Source of the DNA: DATMNI01 sp035570275
GTDB taxonomy: Bacteria > Acidobacteriota > Terriglobia > Bryobacterales > Bryobacteraceae
DNA length: 48,520 bases
Direction: 5' to 3'
NCBI GenBank assembly: GCA_035570275.1
Contig: DATMNI010000221.1
Location: 1-48,520, forward strand
The notes beneath the pieces are model-generated. The model was not told the origin of the DNA. It saw only the letters and a program-made list of their open reading frames with translations, and did not search any database. Each line of letters opens with the position of its first letter. The first letter of the stretch is position 1. Below, in pieces: positions 23,268-31,181 of the stretch. A program made the position numbers and the translations under genes.

Positions 23268-25175
23268 GTGGGGTTCACGGGGACTGCCGGGGCGATCCTG
23301 CGCTTCGGCGCGTTTGAACTGGATGTGCGGGTTGGGGAATTGCGCCGTAGCGGCGCGCTGATCCGGCTGTCGCCGCAGCAACTCCGGCTGCTCCGGTATC
23401 TGGCGGAACACACGGGGCAGGTCTGCGGCCGCGAGGATATTCAGCGGGAGATTTGGGGGAGCGATGTCTTTGTCGATTTCGACCGCGGGCTTAACGTTTG
23501 TATCGCGCAGCTCCGTGCGGCGCTGAACGACGATTCCGAAGCGCCGCGATTTATTCAGACCGTGCCGCGCAAGGGCTACCGGTTTGTGGCTCCGGTTGAG
23601 TTGGTGACTCCGGTTGCGTTTGTAGCTCAGGTTGATTCTGTGGCTCCGGTTGAGTCTGTCGCCCCGGTTGAGCCTGTGGCTCCGGTTGAGTCTGCGGCTC
23701 CGGTAGAGCAGGTGACAGGTCTTGGCGGCAGCCCTGCACAGCCGACCGGGCATTGGAGCCCGCCCGCCCAGTGGCGTGGGCTCGCTTTCCGAGCCTTACT
23801 CGTGGTGATCTTCGCCGGGTTGGCGTTTCTGGCGGCCCGCCAATGGCTGCCCGAGCGCCGCACCATGCTGGCCGTGATGCCTTTCGAGAACCTGACGCAG
23901 CGCCCTGAGGACGGGCCGGCGATCGACGGCCTGGTCGACGAAATGATTACGCAGTTCGGCGGGATCGCTGCCGGTCGCCTGGGCGTGATTGGCCGCACCT
24001 CGGTGATGCGCTATGCGGGCCGCCGGCCAGGGTTGGCGGAAGTCGGCCGGGAACTGGCGGTGGACTACGTGGTGGAGGGCAGTTTCCGAAGCGAGGGGGA
24101 CCGCATGCGCGTGTCGGTGCGGTTCGTCAAGGTTGCGGACCAGACGCAGATCTGGAGCGACAGCTTCGAGGAGCAGGGAGAGCCACACGGAGCCACGGGC
24201 GAGCCACAGGGCTCTGGGCGTCTGCAGATGCAGGAAGAGATCGCGGCGCGGGTGACGGTGGCTGTGGTGCGTCTTTTGTTTCCAGGAAGCGCGCCACCGG
24301 TGGGGGCGGCGCACACGCCCAATGCCGCGGCCGGGGAGGCCTTCGCCAATGGCCGGTACTTGCAGCACAAGAACACGCGCGCCGACGCGCAGCGCGCCAT
24401 CGACTGGTTTGCGCAGGCTGGGGCGCGCGATCCGGAGTTTGCCGAACCCTGGGCGGCCATGGCTGAGACGTATATCCGGCTGGCGATGTCGGGCGCGGTT
24501 TCCGGAAACGAGGCGTTTCCCAAAGCACGCGCGGCGGCGGAGCGGGCGCTACGCCTGACGGAATCCGCGGAGGCGCATAATGCGCTGGCGGACGTCAGCT
24601 TCTGGTTTGACTGGAACTGGAGCCAGGCGCGCACGCACTTCGAACGGGCCATCGCTCTTAACCCGAGCCTGGCGCAGGCACATCACGATTATGCCTTCTA
24701 CCTGGTGGCGATGGGACGGGCGCCCGCCGGCCTGGCGAGTCTGCGGCGGGCCATCGCCATCGATCCGCTTTCCCCACAGATCAACCTGGACGCCGGCTGG
24801 CTGCTGCTGCAGGCGCACCGGTTCGATGAGGCCATTCGCCAGGCCAGGCGGGCGTTGGAACTGGAGCCGGGGCTGACCGAGGCCAACGGCTGTATCGGCC
24901 GGGCGCTGGTTTATCAGGGCAAGGCAGGGCCGGACGTGATGGAGTTCTACCGCCGCCTGGCAGGCTCCAGCGGGAATGCCTACTACCGGGCGCTGGCGTT
25001 GGCGGTGCTGGGACAAAAAGCGGACGCACTGCGGGAACTGGAGGCGGCGTACGGGCAGCACAGCACCATGATGCCGCTGGTGGGGACCGAACCGGCGTTT
25101 GCGGGGCTGCACGAGGACGCGCGATTCCGGGAGATCCTGCGCAAAGCAGGGTTGACACCGGGCGGGCGACCCTGA
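23268..25175 (+). CDS. Winged-helix / TM / TolB-like / TPR sensor-regulator
   Basis: 635 residues from GTG 23268. Residues 8-107 form an OmpR/PhoB-type winged helix (LRFGAFELDVRVGELRRSGA, RFIQTVPRKGYRFVAPV). A valine/proline/glutamate linker at 108-149 is built of VAPVES units. A membrane helix follows at about 171-192 (LLVVIFAGLAFLAARQW). Then comes a TolB N-terminal-like domain (LAVMPFENLTQRPEDGPAID and VVEGSFRSEGDRMRVSV) and tetratricopeptide repeats to the C-terminus (ARTHFERAIALNPSLAQAHH, FDEAIRQARRALELEPGLTE). The plan is CadC/ToxR-like: DNA-binding inside, sensing outside, no phosphotransfer. The regulated genes are unknown, with the divergent ankyrin gene a candidate. Such proteins are abundant in this phylum. 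Confidence 0.88.
   Translation: MGFTGTAGAILRFGAFELDVRVGELRRSGALIRLSPQQLRLLRYLAEHTGQVCGREDIQREIWGSDVFVDFDRGLNVCIAQLRAALNDDSEAPRFIQTVPRKGYRFVAPVELVTPVAFVAQVDSVAPVESVAPVEPVAPVESAAPVEQVTGLGGSPAQPTGHWSPPAQWRGLAFRALLVVIFAGLAFLAARQWLPERRTMLAVMPFENLTQRPEDGPAIDGLVDEMITQFGGIAAGRLGVIGRTSVMRYAGRRPGLAEVGRELAVDYVVEGSFRSEGDRMRVSVRFVKVADQTQIWSDSFEEQGEPHGATGEPQGSGRLQMQEEIAARVTVAVVRLLFPGSAPPVGAAHTPNAAAGEAFANGRYLQHKNTRADAQRAIDWFAQAGARDPEFAEPWAAMAETYIRLAMSGAVSGNEAFPKARAAAERALRLTESAEAHNALADVSFWFDWNWSQARTHFERAIALNPSLAQAHHDYAFYLVAMGRAPAGLASLRRAIAIDPLSPQINLDAGWLLLQAHRFDEAIRQARRALELEPGLTEANGCIGRALVYQGKAGPDVMEFYRRLAGSSGNAYYRALALAVLGQKADALRELEAAYGQHSTMMPLVGTEPAFAGLHEDARFREILRKAGLTPGGRP
23640..23711. repeat. Four 18-bp tandem units coding the VAPVES linker
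   Basis: GTGGCTCCGGTTGAGTCT occurs twice exactly (23640 and 23676), and two diverged copies begin at 23658 and 23694. All are in frame, so gain or loss would lengthen or shorten the linker between the DNA-binding domain and the membrane by six residues. Confidence 0.85.
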
Positions 25176-25181
25176 TACCCT
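25152..25181 (+). promoter_or_regulatory. Possible sigma70 promoter for the aminotransferase gene
   Basis: A perfect TTGACA (25152-25157) is followed after 18 bases by TACCCT (25176-25181), a poor -10. It overlaps the stop codon of the TPR regulator and lies 65 bases before ATG 25246. Confidence 0.3.
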
Positions 25182-25245
25182 CCACCCATAGCGGCACGCG
25201 GCTTGGGCCTGGACATGTTTGCCCGTGCAACGAGAGGGGTAAGTA

Positions 25246-26403
25246 ATGACTAACGTTTTGACCGAAGAGCAACAACACGATCTGCTGAAGCGCGGGTTCA
25301 CGCGCCGAAGTTTCGGCCGGTTGGCCGCCATGGTGGGCGCCGGCGCCGCCGCCATGCCGTTCTACAACGAACCAGCCTTGGCACAGCTTTCGAAGGTGGC
25401 GGACGCGCCGCCGGATGCCGTCCTGATCAACGCCAACGAAAACCCGCTGGGCCCCTGCAAAGAAGCGCGGGAAGCGGCGCACAACATGATCCAGCATGGC
25501 GGGCGCTATCGGTATAGCGAAGGCGACAAGGTACAGAAGCTGCTCTCCGAGCAGGAGGGCGTGAAGTCGAACTATATCAGAATCCACCCCGGGTCGAGCG
25601 GCCCGCTGCATCAGGCGGTGCTGGCGTTTACTTCACCCACCAGGCCGTTCGTTACCGGCGACCCGGGTTACGAAGCCGGCGAGCGGGCGGCGAAGTTCAT
25701 CGGCGCCGAGGTGATCCGCGTTCCGTTGATGAAGGACAAGGGCTACGCGCACGATGTGAAAGCCATGGCTGCGGCCAGCGCTAATGCGGGGCTGATCTAT
25801 ATATGCAACCCCAACAACCCGACGGGCACGCTGACGCCGAAGGAAGATATTGAGTGGCTGGTGGCGAACAAGCCCAAAGGGGCCGTGGTAATGATCGATG
25901 AGGCGTACACCCACATCGCCGGCGCACCGTTCCATAGCCATCTGGTGGCAGCGGACAAGGACGTGGTGATTCTGCGGACCTTCTCGAAGATTTACGGCAT
26001 GGCCGGTTTGCGCGCCGGCGCAGCTTTGGCGCGGCCGGATCTGCAGGAGAAAATGAACGGGTTCAGCCAGACCATGATGCCGATCACCGGCATGGCCGCG
26101 GCCAGCGCGAGCCTGGAGGCGAAGTACCTGGTTCCGGAACGCCGCAAGCTGATCGGCGACGTGCGCGAGAACACTTTCGAGTTCCTGGAAAAGCACAACT
26201 TCAGCTTCGTGCAGCAGTCGAAATCGAACTGCTTCATGATCGATGTGAAGCGTCCCGGCAATGAAATCATCACCGCGATGCGCAAGGAGAACGTCTACAT
26301 CGGACGCGTGTGGCCGAGTTGGCCCACGCACGTTCGGGTGACGGTTGGTAACGCGGAAGAGATGGGGAAGTTTAAGTCCGCGTTCCTTAAAGTGATGACT
26401 TAA
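25246..26403 (+). CDS. Tat-exported HisC-like PLP aminotransferase
   Basis: 385 residues. The class I/II aminotransferase fold is complete: substrate-arm motif INANENPLGPCKEAREAAHN, CNPNNPTGTLTPKED, the aspartate in MIDEAYTHIAG and the PLP lysine K248 in RTFSKIYGMAGLRAG. The C-terminal arginine lies in PTHVRVTVGNAEEM. This matches histidinol-phosphate-type aminotransferases. Unlike HisC, it begins with about 48 extra residues containing TRRSFGRLAAMVGAGAAAMP, a twin-arginine signal with cleavage near ALAQ. It should therefore fold with PLP in the cytoplasm and be exported. ATG 25246 has GAGAGGGG nine bases upstream. No other histidine genes are near, so histidine synthesis is unlikely. The substrate is unknown. 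Confidence 0.86.
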   Translation: MTNVLTEEQQHDLLKRGFTRRSFGRLAAMVGAGAAAMPFYNEPALAQLSKVADAPPDAVLINANENPLGPCKEAREAAHNMIQHGGRYRYSEGDKVQKLLSEQEGVKSNYIRIHPGSSGPLHQAVLAFTSPTRPFVTGDPGYEAGERAAKFIGAEVIRVPLMKDKGYAHDVKAMAAASANAGLIYICNPNNPTGTLTPKEDIEWLVANKPKGAVVMIDEAYTHIAGAPFHSHLVAADKDVVILRTFSKIYGMAGLRAGAALARPDLQEKMNGFSQTMMPITGMAAASASLEAKYLVPERRKLIGDVRENTFEFLEKHNFSFVQQSKSNCFMIDVKRPGNEIITAMRKENVYIGRVWPSWPTHVRVTVGNAEEMGKFKSAFLKVMT

Positions 26404-26417
26404 CGCTCACGGAGACG

Positions 26418-26448
26418 GCCCCAGCATGCCGGCACCGGACGCTGGGGC
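26418..26448. terminator. Inverted repeat between convergent genes
   Basis: GCCCCAGC (26418-26425) and GCTGGGGC (26441-26448) form an 8-bp stem around a 15-base loop that itself contains CCGG twice. It lies 15 bases after the aminotransferase stop and 31 bases before the end of the convergent SDR gene, where a shared terminator is expected. There is no T-run on either side. Confidence 0.5.
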
Positions 26449-26479
26449 GGTGGCGGCCAACCATTCGGCCACGCGCATC

Positions 26480-27175
26480 TCACACCTGTGGACCGTAGAC
26501 TGGAATCGCTGCGCCCGTGACTTGGGTGCTCGCGTCAGAGGCCAGATGTACCAGCAGGGCGGCAACCTGCGACGGCTGCACCCATTGCGCCCGATCGGCC
26601 TTGGGATCGCCGGCGCGATTCGCCGGAGTTTCCATGGTGCCCGGCAATACCGTGTTGGCCGAGATGCCCCGATCCTTGTTCTCCAGGGCGACGGTGTGAA
26701 TCAGCGAAACCAGGGCCGCCTTCGATGCGCTGTAAGCGCCAACCATCGCCGCCGGTTCGACGCCCTGGCGGCTGGCCACCGCGAGGATGCGACCACCGCC
26801 TTGTTGGCGCATTTGAGGCAGCAGCGCGCGCACGATGAAGAAGCCGGCCCGATAGTTGACGTCGAGCATCTGCTCAAAGGTGGCGTCGTCGGTTTCGTCG
26901 ACGCGGGTTCCACCTGCGAAGCCGCCCATGACGTGCACCAGGGCGTCAATGCGTCCGAAGCGGGCGGCCACATCGGCGGCCACCTTTCTGGCCGCTTCGC
27001 CGGTCGAAAGCCCGGCAGGCATCGCAGTGAATTCCGGGTGTGAAAAGTCGGTTGCCTGAATGGAGCGCGACACGCCAATTACTTTGGCTCCAGCGGCCAG
27101 GAATGCTTCCGTAACGAAGCTGCCGAGACCGCCTTTCGCGCCGGTGATGAGGGTAACTTTACCTTGCAGGTTCAT
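26480..27175 (-). CDS. Short-chain dehydrogenase/reductase (classical SDR)
   Basis: 231 residues. The Rossmann motif TGAKGGLGSFVTEAFLAAGA binds NAD(P), the catalytic pair is Y148 and K152 in YSASKAALVSLIHTVALENK, and the preceding LAVASRQGVEP supplies the serine. After the active site comes NTVLPGTMETPANR, the usual substrate-loop entry. Length and motifs fit a soluble carbonyl or hydroxyl oxidoreductase with unknown substrate. It starts at ATG 27175 with a GGAGCGA stretch just upstream. The gene stands alone, convergent with the aminotransferase. Confidence 0.9.
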   Translation of the reverse strand: MNLQGKVTLITGAKGGLGSFVTEAFLAAGAKVIGVSRSIQATDFSHPEFTAMPAGLSTGEAARKVAADVAARFGRIDALVHVMGGFAGGTRVDETDDATFEQMLDVNYRAGFFIVRALLPQMRQQGGGRILAVASRQGVEPAAMVGAYSASKAALVSLIHTVALENKDRGISANTVLPGTMETPANRAGDPKADRAQWVQPSQVAALLVHLASDASTQVTGAAIPVYGPQV

Positions 27176-28839
27176 TTGTCGCTCCTTGACTGGCGGGCCC
27201 GGAGGCCAACCCTACTCTCCAGAAGACCACGCCACCAGGAATTCCGGATCAAGCTTTTAGCCGCGGCACGCGAAAAACGTCTGTCCGGTAACGTACACTT
27301 CGCCGGATGCCGGGAACAAAACACGGACGTAATTTCGCCGCAGCCGTGCACGCTCAAGTTGTAAGTCCCGCTCATGCCGCTCACGAGCGGGCGGTACGGG
27401 CATCGAGCAGCGGCAGCTCGACATTGTCCGCCGCACTGGTGCGCCAATAGGTTGAAAGGTCGAACTGCTGGAATGCGGACCCGATCTTCTTGTTTCGTAT
27501 CTCCGCCAGTTAGTCGCGGCATCTCAAACGCCGATCGCGTGCCAGTTTGTAACTCGCGGACTAGTTTGTCGAGGCAGAAACGGATAGAAACGAAGTCTTC
27601 GCGCTCGATTGCCTTTCAACACGCGTACCAGCACTTTGCCGGACTTGTACCTTTCATTACACCTTGACTTCGATCACTGCAGCCACGCCCTCACTTAGAA
27701 TCCCGCTCATCCGCTTTCGCCCTTGCTGCCTCCGTGGATCCTGGGCTTGCCGCCCGAAACAAAAAGTAGCGGCCGCCTTTGCCAGCGCCGCGACAATCAC
27801 CGCGGTCCTCCGTCCTTCTGGCCGACGGTAGTAGCTTCCGTCCAAGGCGCCAACGCTTTCGCCCGTGCTAACCGGAACGTGCCGGCGGGCTCGGGATGCC
27901 GGATGATAACGTAATGAAGTCCGCACCTTGTTTCGCGGGCTCTTATGATGCGGCGAGCGGACTGGAAACGCACATGGCGAGCGGCCTTCGGCGTTCACGC
28001 CGAGATACACGGCCTCACCCTATCAGCCAATCGGCCGAAACAAGACGCAAAAGGTTAGCCGGCCCGCCGGCGGACTGGCGGGTCGCTGGGGCGCGGGACT
28101 GGGTCCATCCCGGCACTTGGTACACGGCGCAGATCGCGGCGTAGCACTTACGTTAAGTGACGTCGTGACACTTCTTAGCTGGGGCTCATTCCCGAATCCG
28201 GGACTTAGCCGGAAGCTAGGCGCCGCCGATATGTATGTTTGATCGCTTTGCCGCCGCAGGACTGTGAGATGACGCACGAAGCCCTGCATCGAGTCCTAGT
28301 ACTTCCCGCCAAATTTCAGGGGTGCGAACTCGTGTCATCCGGCACCATCCGGCACCATCCGGCGCTGCCGAAGCCGCCGCAGGAGCACGAAAGTGTCCCG
28401 GCGCGTCGGCTTCCACGCGGTGGCTTGGGCGACCGGACAACTCCGGCTACGCGCGGCTGGCTGCGGCAATGGCCGGACCCTTCCGGACCCGATGAGCCTC
28501 GGCTTTCTGCCGGGAAACCTGCCCCGCCATTTGCTCAGGCGAAAGAATGGCGGCGGCACCCAGCGCCGGCTTTGGCTGCAGTTCTACCTCGATCCAGGAC
28601 TCTCGCGAGTTCCAAGACCTGCGCGGCATCGAATGTGGAGTTAGGTTGCGCCGACGGGGAGGCGTGCTCTGGTTCGTCTGGATGTACGACTTGATACTGT
28701 TGCGCCGCACCCCACGCCTCGTGCTGGATTCGGAAGAAGAACCGCTGGCTAGGGGTCTCCGGAACGCGGATTAGCCACCGCACCGGCGGCTGGTCCGAAC
28801 AAGACAAGGGTGTTAACTATAGTACTAGTACGCTTCCCC
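27176..28839. other. Gene-free 1.7-kb stretch, probable relic sequence
   Basis: No frame here reads like a protein. Short frames on both strands are arginine-, proline- and serine-rich shadows without ribosome sites. The least bad is a minus-strand piece at 28535-28807 with FFFRIQHEAWGAAQQYQVVH, which I cannot place. CACCTTGACTTCGAT at 27658-27672 matches the dispersed repeat at 311-409, which suggests another decayed copy. CATCCGGCAC-type 10-bp tandem units lie at 28335-28365. Base composition is mixed rather than uniformly GC-rich, as expected for decayed or imported DNA. Confidence 0.5.
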
Positions 28840-28868
28840 TTGATCGTAGCGTACCAATGTCCTATACT
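28840..28868 (+). promoter_or_regulatory. Sigma70-type promoter
   Basis: TTGATC (28840-28845), a 17-base spacer and TATACT (28863-28868) make a good match to the -35/-10 consensus in a locally AT-rich patch. The predicted transcript starts near 28875, about 130 bases before the ATG at 29007. This is the best vegetative promoter I find in the window. Confidence 0.6.
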
Positions 28869-29006
28869 GGTTTGGCATTTAGGTTGCAATGGTCCGCGCA
28901 ACTAATACTACTGAGTTACACCGAGTTGGGAGTTTTTACTAGCTAGCTGGGAAAGAGCTACCTCAAGAGTGGGCACGGGTGGGACGTTTTGGAGAGAGAG
29001 AACTCA

Positions 29007-29858
29007 ATGGGAGCGCCTGAGGATCTGCCGGAAGCGGGCGTGTCTTCCGAGGCGACGCTTGCGGAATTGGAGCGGGTCTTGCGAAGCAGGATTTTCGCGC
29101 ACTCCGCCCGCCTCGGCCGCTTCCTGAAGTTTGGGGTAGAATCCGCGCTTGCCGGCCGTACGGATGTCAACGAGTACTCCATCGGGGTGGACGTGTTCGG
29201 GCGGAATACGAGCTTCGACCCGCGCATCGATCCGATCGTGCGGGTGGATGCCCGCCGGCTGCGGACGAAGCTGAGAGAATACTATGACGGCGAAGGCGCC
29301 GACGACCGGATCGAGATCTGTCTTCCCCTGCGGACGTACGTCCCCGTGTTTCGCACACGCGATGGGCAGCCCGCGCCGGCGACATCGGCAACACAGTTCC
29401 GGCGGGAAAGCGGCGTGCTTGAATCGATCGGCGTTTTCCCGTTCGTCAGCCTGAGCGCGGACCAGGAGAGTGAGTTTTTTGCGGACGGCCTGACCGAAGA
29501 ACTGATATTTGCCCTGGCTACGCTGAAAGAGTGGAGAGTGGTCGCCGTAGATCCGGCGACGCGCAACACCCGGCGGCCCGGTCTTCGCGAGATCAACACC
29601 GAGCTCAACATCGACGCGGCACTCTGGGGCACGGTGCGCAAATCGGAATCCATCTTCCGCATCTCGGCCCAGCTTTTCACGATCAAGGACCGCACGGTTA
29701 TCTGCTCGCAGATGTTCGAGGCATCGGTCGACAACGTAGTCCCGATGCAGACCGAAATCGCGCGCGCCATTTGTGACAGGTTGTGCATGCTGAGAGAAGT
29801 CCCCCGGAGCGGCCCAACCGGCCCAAGGCGCCTTACCGCGGGCGGGCGCACCGGGTAA
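29007..29858 (+). CDS. TolB-like regulator with FDPRIDPIVRV domain, lacking TPR repeats
   Basis: 283 residues. Residues about 10-115 form a domain common in Acidobacteria and Alphaproteobacteria: AHSARLGRFLKFGVESALAG, then EYSIGVDVFGRNTSFDPRID and VRVDARRLRTKLREYYDGEG. It is probably a DNA-binding or oligomerisation unit. Residues about 140-270 are a TolB N-terminal/adenylate-cyclase-associated domain (IGVFPFVSLSADQESEFFAD, GLTEELIFALATLKEWRVVA, INTELNIDAALWGTVRKSES). Family members usually continue into several TPR repeats. This one stops after CDRLCMLREVPRSGPTG. ATG 29007 is chosen over TTG 28989 because GGAGAGAG sits eight bases upstream. No membrane helix is present. It precedes the polysaccharide locus and could regulate it, but nothing shows this directly. 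Confidence 0.75.
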   Translation: MGAPEDLPEAGVSSEATLAELERVLRSRIFAHSARLGRFLKFGVESALAGRTDVNEYSIGVDVFGRNTSFDPRIDPIVRVDARRLRTKLREYYDGEGADDRIEICLPLRTYVPVFRTRDGQPAPATSATQFRRESGVLESIGVFPFVSLSADQESEFFADGLTEELIFALATLKEWRVVAVDPATRNTRRPGLREINTELNIDAALWGTVRKSESIFRISAQLFTIKDRTVICSQMFEASVDNVVPMQTEIARAICDRLCMLREVPRSGPTGPRRLTAGGRTG

Positions 29859-30546
29859 GATCACGGGCGGCCGGACCGTATGGGTTGCAACCGCAGGGAC
29901 GCCCCGATGAACCTAGATCCAGCAGTCTGAAAGCTGTCTCGGCACCGAGAGGCTTGGGGCCTGGGCTCAACTCGCCGGCATAGCCGGCTCTTAGTGGTTC
30001 AGCGAATCGGTATTAAACGAGCATTACATGACGGCCCGTTATGCCTCCGCGTCTGCATTCCCACTGCTAATTGCACGGTTGCCCGAGACCGGTCTCCTGT
30101 CGGATCCGAGAGCGACTAACTAAGACCGCCTGGAAGGGTTAATTGGGCGGAATTACCTCGCCGCCCGTTGAATCCAGTCGCCTGGAAGCAGTCGAGCGGC
30201 GCTGCGCCGGCTGTCCGCACGTCTCTAAGACGCACGTCGCTAGCCGCTGGTGTCCCGAGTTAGAGATACATATGTAACAGCTCCACCAACGGCTACTTGT
30301 GCAACGTAGGTAGGGACTCAAAGAAATAATGATGGCGGAACCTTCTAACATATTCCGAGCGATAGCCATCCTGCCTACTGGGCCTTTGGTACCCGGTACT
30401 GGGCTAACGTTAATCCACCTGTTGACACTTTCCGATTAGCCTTCCCGTGCCATATTCTCGAATGACTACGCTGCTTCGCGGGCCTTTGCCGCCGGGCGTG
30501 GTTGATGTCCCGGCTGAGTCTTAAACCGCTGCCAACCGCAGAAGAG
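29859..30546. other. Long leader region before the polysaccharide locus
   Basis: About 690 bases without a credible gene. Two compact hairpins lie early: TCTCGGCACCGAGA (29937-29950) and GCCGGCATAGCCGGC (29974-29988). They could end the upstream transcript. A perfect TTGACA at 30422-30427 has no acceptable -10 at normal spacing. Frames on both strands are short and lack family resemblance. The region should contain the main promoter of the polysaccharide operon. Confidence 0.5.
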
Positions 30547-30558
30547 GGCGGTAGCCTG
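30547..30558 (+). promoter_or_regulatory. ops-like element (RfaH recruitment site look-alike)
   Basis: GGCGGTAGCCTG matches the enterobacterial ops sequence GGCGGTAGCGTG at 11 of 12 positions, in the correct orientation and 89 bases before a NusG-paralogue gene that heads a polysaccharide operon. In enterobacteria ops pauses RNA polymerase and loads RfaH in the leader of LPS, capsule and similar operons. The position fits that role exactly. Use of the same word by this phylum is inference. Confidence 0.45.
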
Positions 30559-30566
30559 TGCGGCAG

Positions 30567-30632
30567 ACCGCTCCCTAACGGTCGCGGCTCTGATGTCGCG
30601 GCTCTGATCGGAGCCGCGCGCGTTAGCAGACA
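30567..30632. repeat. Dispersed palindromic repeat, copy 2
   Basis: This has the same words as 12027-12090: CTCCCTAACGGTCGCGGCTC on the left and GAGCCGCGCGCGTTAGC on the right. Within it GTCGCGGCTCTGAT is duplicated in tandem. It ends 15 bases before the NusG-like start codon, so the transcript would carry its hairpin across the ribosome-binding region. Confidence 0.78.
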
Positions 30633-30646
30633 CTGGGCGTCCAAAA

Positions 30647-31156
30647 ATGGAACCACAACCTTTGCCAGACAGCGCCGATACTCCTTGGTTTGCACTCTAC
30701 GTCAAACCGCGGCACGAGAAAAATGTGGCCTGCATTTTGAGGGGCAAGGGCTACGACGAGTTCGTCCCCCTCTATGACCGGCGCACTCCGTCACGAACCA
30801 CGGAACTACCTCTGTTCCCAAGCTACGTTTTTTGCCGTTTCGATGAGAACCGGCGCCTCCCGGTGCTGAACGTGCCGGGCGTGTTCTCGATTGTAGAGTT
30901 TGGGGGCAAACTGGCCCGCGTGTCTGAGGACGAGATTGCAGCCTTGAAGCGCGTGATCGCCGCCGGCATCGCGCGAGGGCCCTGGCCTGACTTGACGCCC
31001 GGCGCCAAGGTCCGGATCGCGACCGGTCCGCTCCAGGGAATCGAAGGCGTGATCGTCACGCATAAGAACAGTACTCGCCTGATCGTCTCGGTCGATCTGT
31101 TAAAGCGGTCGGTGGCGGTCGAACTGGATCGAAACTGGCTGGAGCAGCCGGCATGA
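30647..31156 (+). CDS. NusG-like antiterminator (RfaH/UpxY type)
   Basis: 169 residues. The N-terminal NGN domain reads WFALYVKPRHEKNVACILRG, then EFVPLYDRRTPSRTTELPLF and PSYVFCRFDENRRLPVLNVP. A C-terminal KOW domain follows (PGAKVRIATGPLQGIEGVIV). This is the standard NusG plan, but the gene is a paralogue, because it lacks ribosomal or secE neighbours and heads a polysaccharide operon. Such specialised factors ride with RNA polymerase to prevent early termination in long operons. ATG 30647 lies after the repeat. It has no strong ribosome site (only CCAAAA), so expression may be low or controlled by the leader structure. Four bases of TGA context and a short gap lead to the export gene. Confidence 0.9.
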   Translation: MEPQPLPDSADTPWFALYVKPRHEKNVACILRGKGYDEFVPLYDRRTPSRTTELPLFPSYVFCRFDENRRLPVLNVPGVFSIVEFGGKLARVSEDEIAALKRVIAAGIARGPWPDLTPGAKVRIATGPLQGIEGVIVTHKNSTRLIVSVDLLKRSVAVELDRNWLEQPA

Positions 31157-31181
31157 TTCGCCGGTGGAAGCTGAAAAGAAA

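Noticed and set aside
28535..28807. Minus-strand frame with FFFRIQHEAWGAAQQYQVVH
   Set aside because: It looks slightly protein-like, but it is short, has no ribosome site and I recognise no family. It is kept only as a note in the gene-free region.
29880..29930. Look-alike of a GEMM (cyclic-di-GMP) riboswitch, from GCAACCGCAGGGACGC
   Set aside because: Only the GGGACGC word fits. The rest of the conserved core and the P2/P3 stems are not there, and it lies after a gene rather than before one.
30422..30458. Promoter from TTGACA at 30422
   Set aside because: No acceptable -10 occurs at 16-18 bases. TATTCT is about 25 bases away, too far for sigma70.
30502..30777. Plus-strand frame with KPLPTAEEGGSLCGRPLP
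   Set aside because: It is the translation of the dispersed palindromic repeat and overlaps the well-supported NusG-like start.
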